Shown here: in pieces, positions 5,584-6,108 of the stretch
Layout of the letters: every line of letters starts with the position of its first letter
How positions within the stretch are numbered: position 1 is the stretch's first letter
Assembly (NCBI GenBank): GCA_020631315.1
Contig: JAHDHM010000169.1
Location: forward strand, 1,338-7,445
Source: Acidimicrobiales bacterium
Lineage (GTDB): Bacteria; Actinomycetota; Acidimicrobiia; Acidimicrobiales; Poriferisodaliceae
Reading direction: 5' to 3'
DNA: 6,108 nucleotides
Notes under the pieces: generated by a model
Told to the model about the DNA's origin: nothing
Database searches by the model: none
The model's input: the letters and a program-made list of their open reading frames with translations, nothing else
Program-made: the position numbers and the translations under genes

Positions 5584-5946
5584 GTGTCCCTGACCACCTA
5601 CAAGAAGGACGGGACGCCGAAGGCATTGCCGGTGTGGATCGCCGACTTCCAGGACGGCACGATCGGCTTCACCACGGCGTCCTCCAGCTACAAGGTCAAG
5701 CGCTTGACGAACGACAGTCGCGTCGTGCTCCAGCCGAGCGACGCCAAGGGCAACCTGAAGGACGGCAGCGAGGCGGTGACCGGCACCGCCACGGTGATCA
5801 CCGGGCCCGAGTTCGCGAAGTACGAGTCGATCATCAAGGCGAAGTACGGCATGCAGTACCGAGGCATCAAGCTCGTCGGGAAGGTGATGAACCTGATCGG
5901 CAAGGGCAGCGGCACGGACACGGCCGTCGTCATCACGTTGGACTGA
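5584..5946 (+). CDS. PPOX-class F420-binding enzyme (Rv2061-like), N-terminus uncertain
   Basis: This small split-barrel flavin/F420-binding protein has 120 residues from the GTG at 5584. SLTTYKKDGTPKALPVWIA (2-20), SSSYKVKRL (33-41) and the strand RVVLQPSDAKGNL (46-58) are the family's cofactor-binding features; KVKRL normally contacts the cofactor phosphate. KYGMQYRG (87-94) is the usual C-terminal element. Relatives begin a few residues earlier, with a segment like SDEKYVSLTT. That very sequence, ISDEKY, is encoded in frame just before 5584, but no ATG, GTG or TTG lies between it and a TGA at 5542. A good Shine-Dalgarno plus GTG exists at 5531-5543 in another frame, so the start region looks shifted by one base. 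The protein is lysine-rich compared with its neighbours. It lies 108 bp downstream of the LLM oxidoreductase, and both may use F420. Whether it acts as a reductase or oxidase is not readable here. Confidence 0.82.
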   Translation: MSLTTYKKDGTPKALPVWIADFQDGTIGFTTASSSYKVKRLTNDSRVVLQPSDAKGNLKDGSEAVTGTATVITGPEFAKYESIIKAKYGMQYRGIKLVGKVMNLIGKGSGTDTAVVITLD

Positions 5947-5968
5947 CTTGATGGCAGCGGTCGGGAGA

Positions 5969-5984
5969 TGAGCACGGCTGCTCA
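5969..5984. repeat. Short inverted repeat TGAGCA/TGCTCA
   Basis: Six-base arms (5969-5974 and 5979-5984) flank CGGC, 22 bp after the PPOX stop codon. It overlaps the next palindrome by two bases. It could contribute to transcription termination of the PPOX gene; no T-run follows. Confidence 0.35.
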
Positions 5985-5998
5985 CGTCGATCGACGTG
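5983..5998. repeat. 16-bp perfect palindrome CACGTCGATCGACGTG
   Basis: Every base of this sequence pairs with its mirror position, with GATC at the centre. As RNA it could form a six-pair hairpin with a GATC loop; as DNA it looks like a dimeric protein site. It sits in the gap between the convergent PPOX and tmRNA genes, where a terminator is more expected than an operator. No T-run follows on either strand. Confidence 0.5.
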
Positions 5999-6016
5999 CA
6001 GGAGCCATGAACGCGT

Positions 6017-6045
6017 CGGTGCCCTCCCACTGGGGGAGGGCACCG
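6017..6045 (-). terminator. Strong GC-rich hairpin, probable tmRNA terminator (may work in both directions)
   Basis: A 12-bp perfect stem pairs 6017-6028 (CGGTGCCCTCCC) with 6034-6045, around the five-base loop ACTGG. It begins 17 bases after the encoded CCA end of the tmRNA gene on the minus strand, and lies 70 bp past the PPOX stop codon on the plus strand. There is no U-tract on either side, as is common for actinobacterial terminators. Stem strength and position make a terminator the best reading. Confidence 0.75.
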
Positions 6046-6062
6046 GACCGAGTGAGGGGGGT

Positions 6063-6108
6063 TGGTGGGGGTGGCGGGAATCGAACCCGCGTCCTTCGAT
6101 GCTGCGAC
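6063..6108 (-). ncRNA. ssrA: tmRNA (ssrA), 3' end only, cut by the window edge
   Basis: The complement reads GAAGGACGCGGGTTCGATTC, then CCGC, and ends CACCCCC-A-CCA. The T stem GCGGG/CCCGC (6086-6090 with 6074-6078) closes the seven-base loop TTCGATT, followed by seven acceptor-strand bases, discriminator A and an encoded CCA (6063-6065). GGAC directly before the T stem is the usual tmRNA junction and matches known ssrA 3' ends, which argues against an ordinary tRNA. tmRNA, with SmpB, rescues stalled ribosomes and adds a degradation tag. The tag-coding region and 5' end lie beyond the window; the 5' acceptor strand should read about GGGGGTG. A tRNA cannot be excluded absolutely from 46 bases. 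Confidence 0.83.

Noticed and set aside
6063..6108. Ordinary tRNA 3' end
   Set aside because: The bases before the T stem (GAAGGAC) match the tmRNA junction, and no convincing anticodon arm can be formed with the remaining bases, though the window ends too soon for complete exclusion.
1..6108. CRISPR array, insertion sequence or attachment site
   Set aside because: No regularly spaced direct repeats, transposase motifs or integrase gene were seen. The tmRNA 3' end is a common integration target, but the downstream DNA shows no duplicated end copy or integrase.

Overview
The window is high-GC bacterial DNA (about two thirds G+C by eye) with dense genes, several GTG starts, an F420-type flavin-like enzyme pair, and GC-rich hairpins without U-tracts. 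This suits an actinobacterium, and the two F420-associated families plus the tmRNA 3' end fit an Acidimicrobiia- or mycobacterium-like lineage. The exact taxon cannot be fixed from the sequence. The window looks like a contig or contig end. Its first ~36 bases are a T/C-only low-complexity tract that does not match the rest, and the last 46 bases hold only the 3' end of a tmRNA gene.

Layout. (1) 2-592 (+): C-terminal part of an APH-type phosphotransferase, cut by the left edge. (2) 623-1867 and 1928-2770 (both -): an MFS exporter lying 60 bp downstream of a metallo-beta-lactamase-fold protein that has lost most of its metal ligands; the two probably form an operon. (3) 2907-3680 (+): a class I SAM-dependent methyltransferase, divergent from the MBL-fold gene, with a possible 16-codon leader ORF ahead of it. 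(4) 3708-4212 and 4214-4492 (both -): a ClpP-fold protein without a recognisable catalytic triad, interrupted by a one-base frameshift, directly behind a small XRE/HTH regulator; the two are almost certainly co-translated. (5) 4493-4560: a short divergent control region with a 26-bp inverted repeat, the best operator candidate. (6) 4561-5475 (+): an LLM-class F420-dependent oxidoreductase, followed by (7) a small PPOX-class F420-binding enzyme whose N-terminus looks frame-disrupted. (8) 5947-6062: three hairpin or palindrome structures, the strongest being the probable tmRNA terminator. (9) 6063-6108 (-): 3' end of ssrA.

How the genes may work together. The clearest unit is the XRE regulator plus degenerate ClpP-like protein facing an F420-dependent oxidoreductase across a shared palindromic operator. 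A regulator paired with an inactive ClpP-fold partner is the most unusual system here. The MBL-fold/MFS pair facing a methyltransferase could be a small modification-and-export module, but no substrate can be read from the sequence. Two separate one-base anomalies, together with the odd left end, mean that sequence quality should be tested before either frameshift is interpreted biologically.
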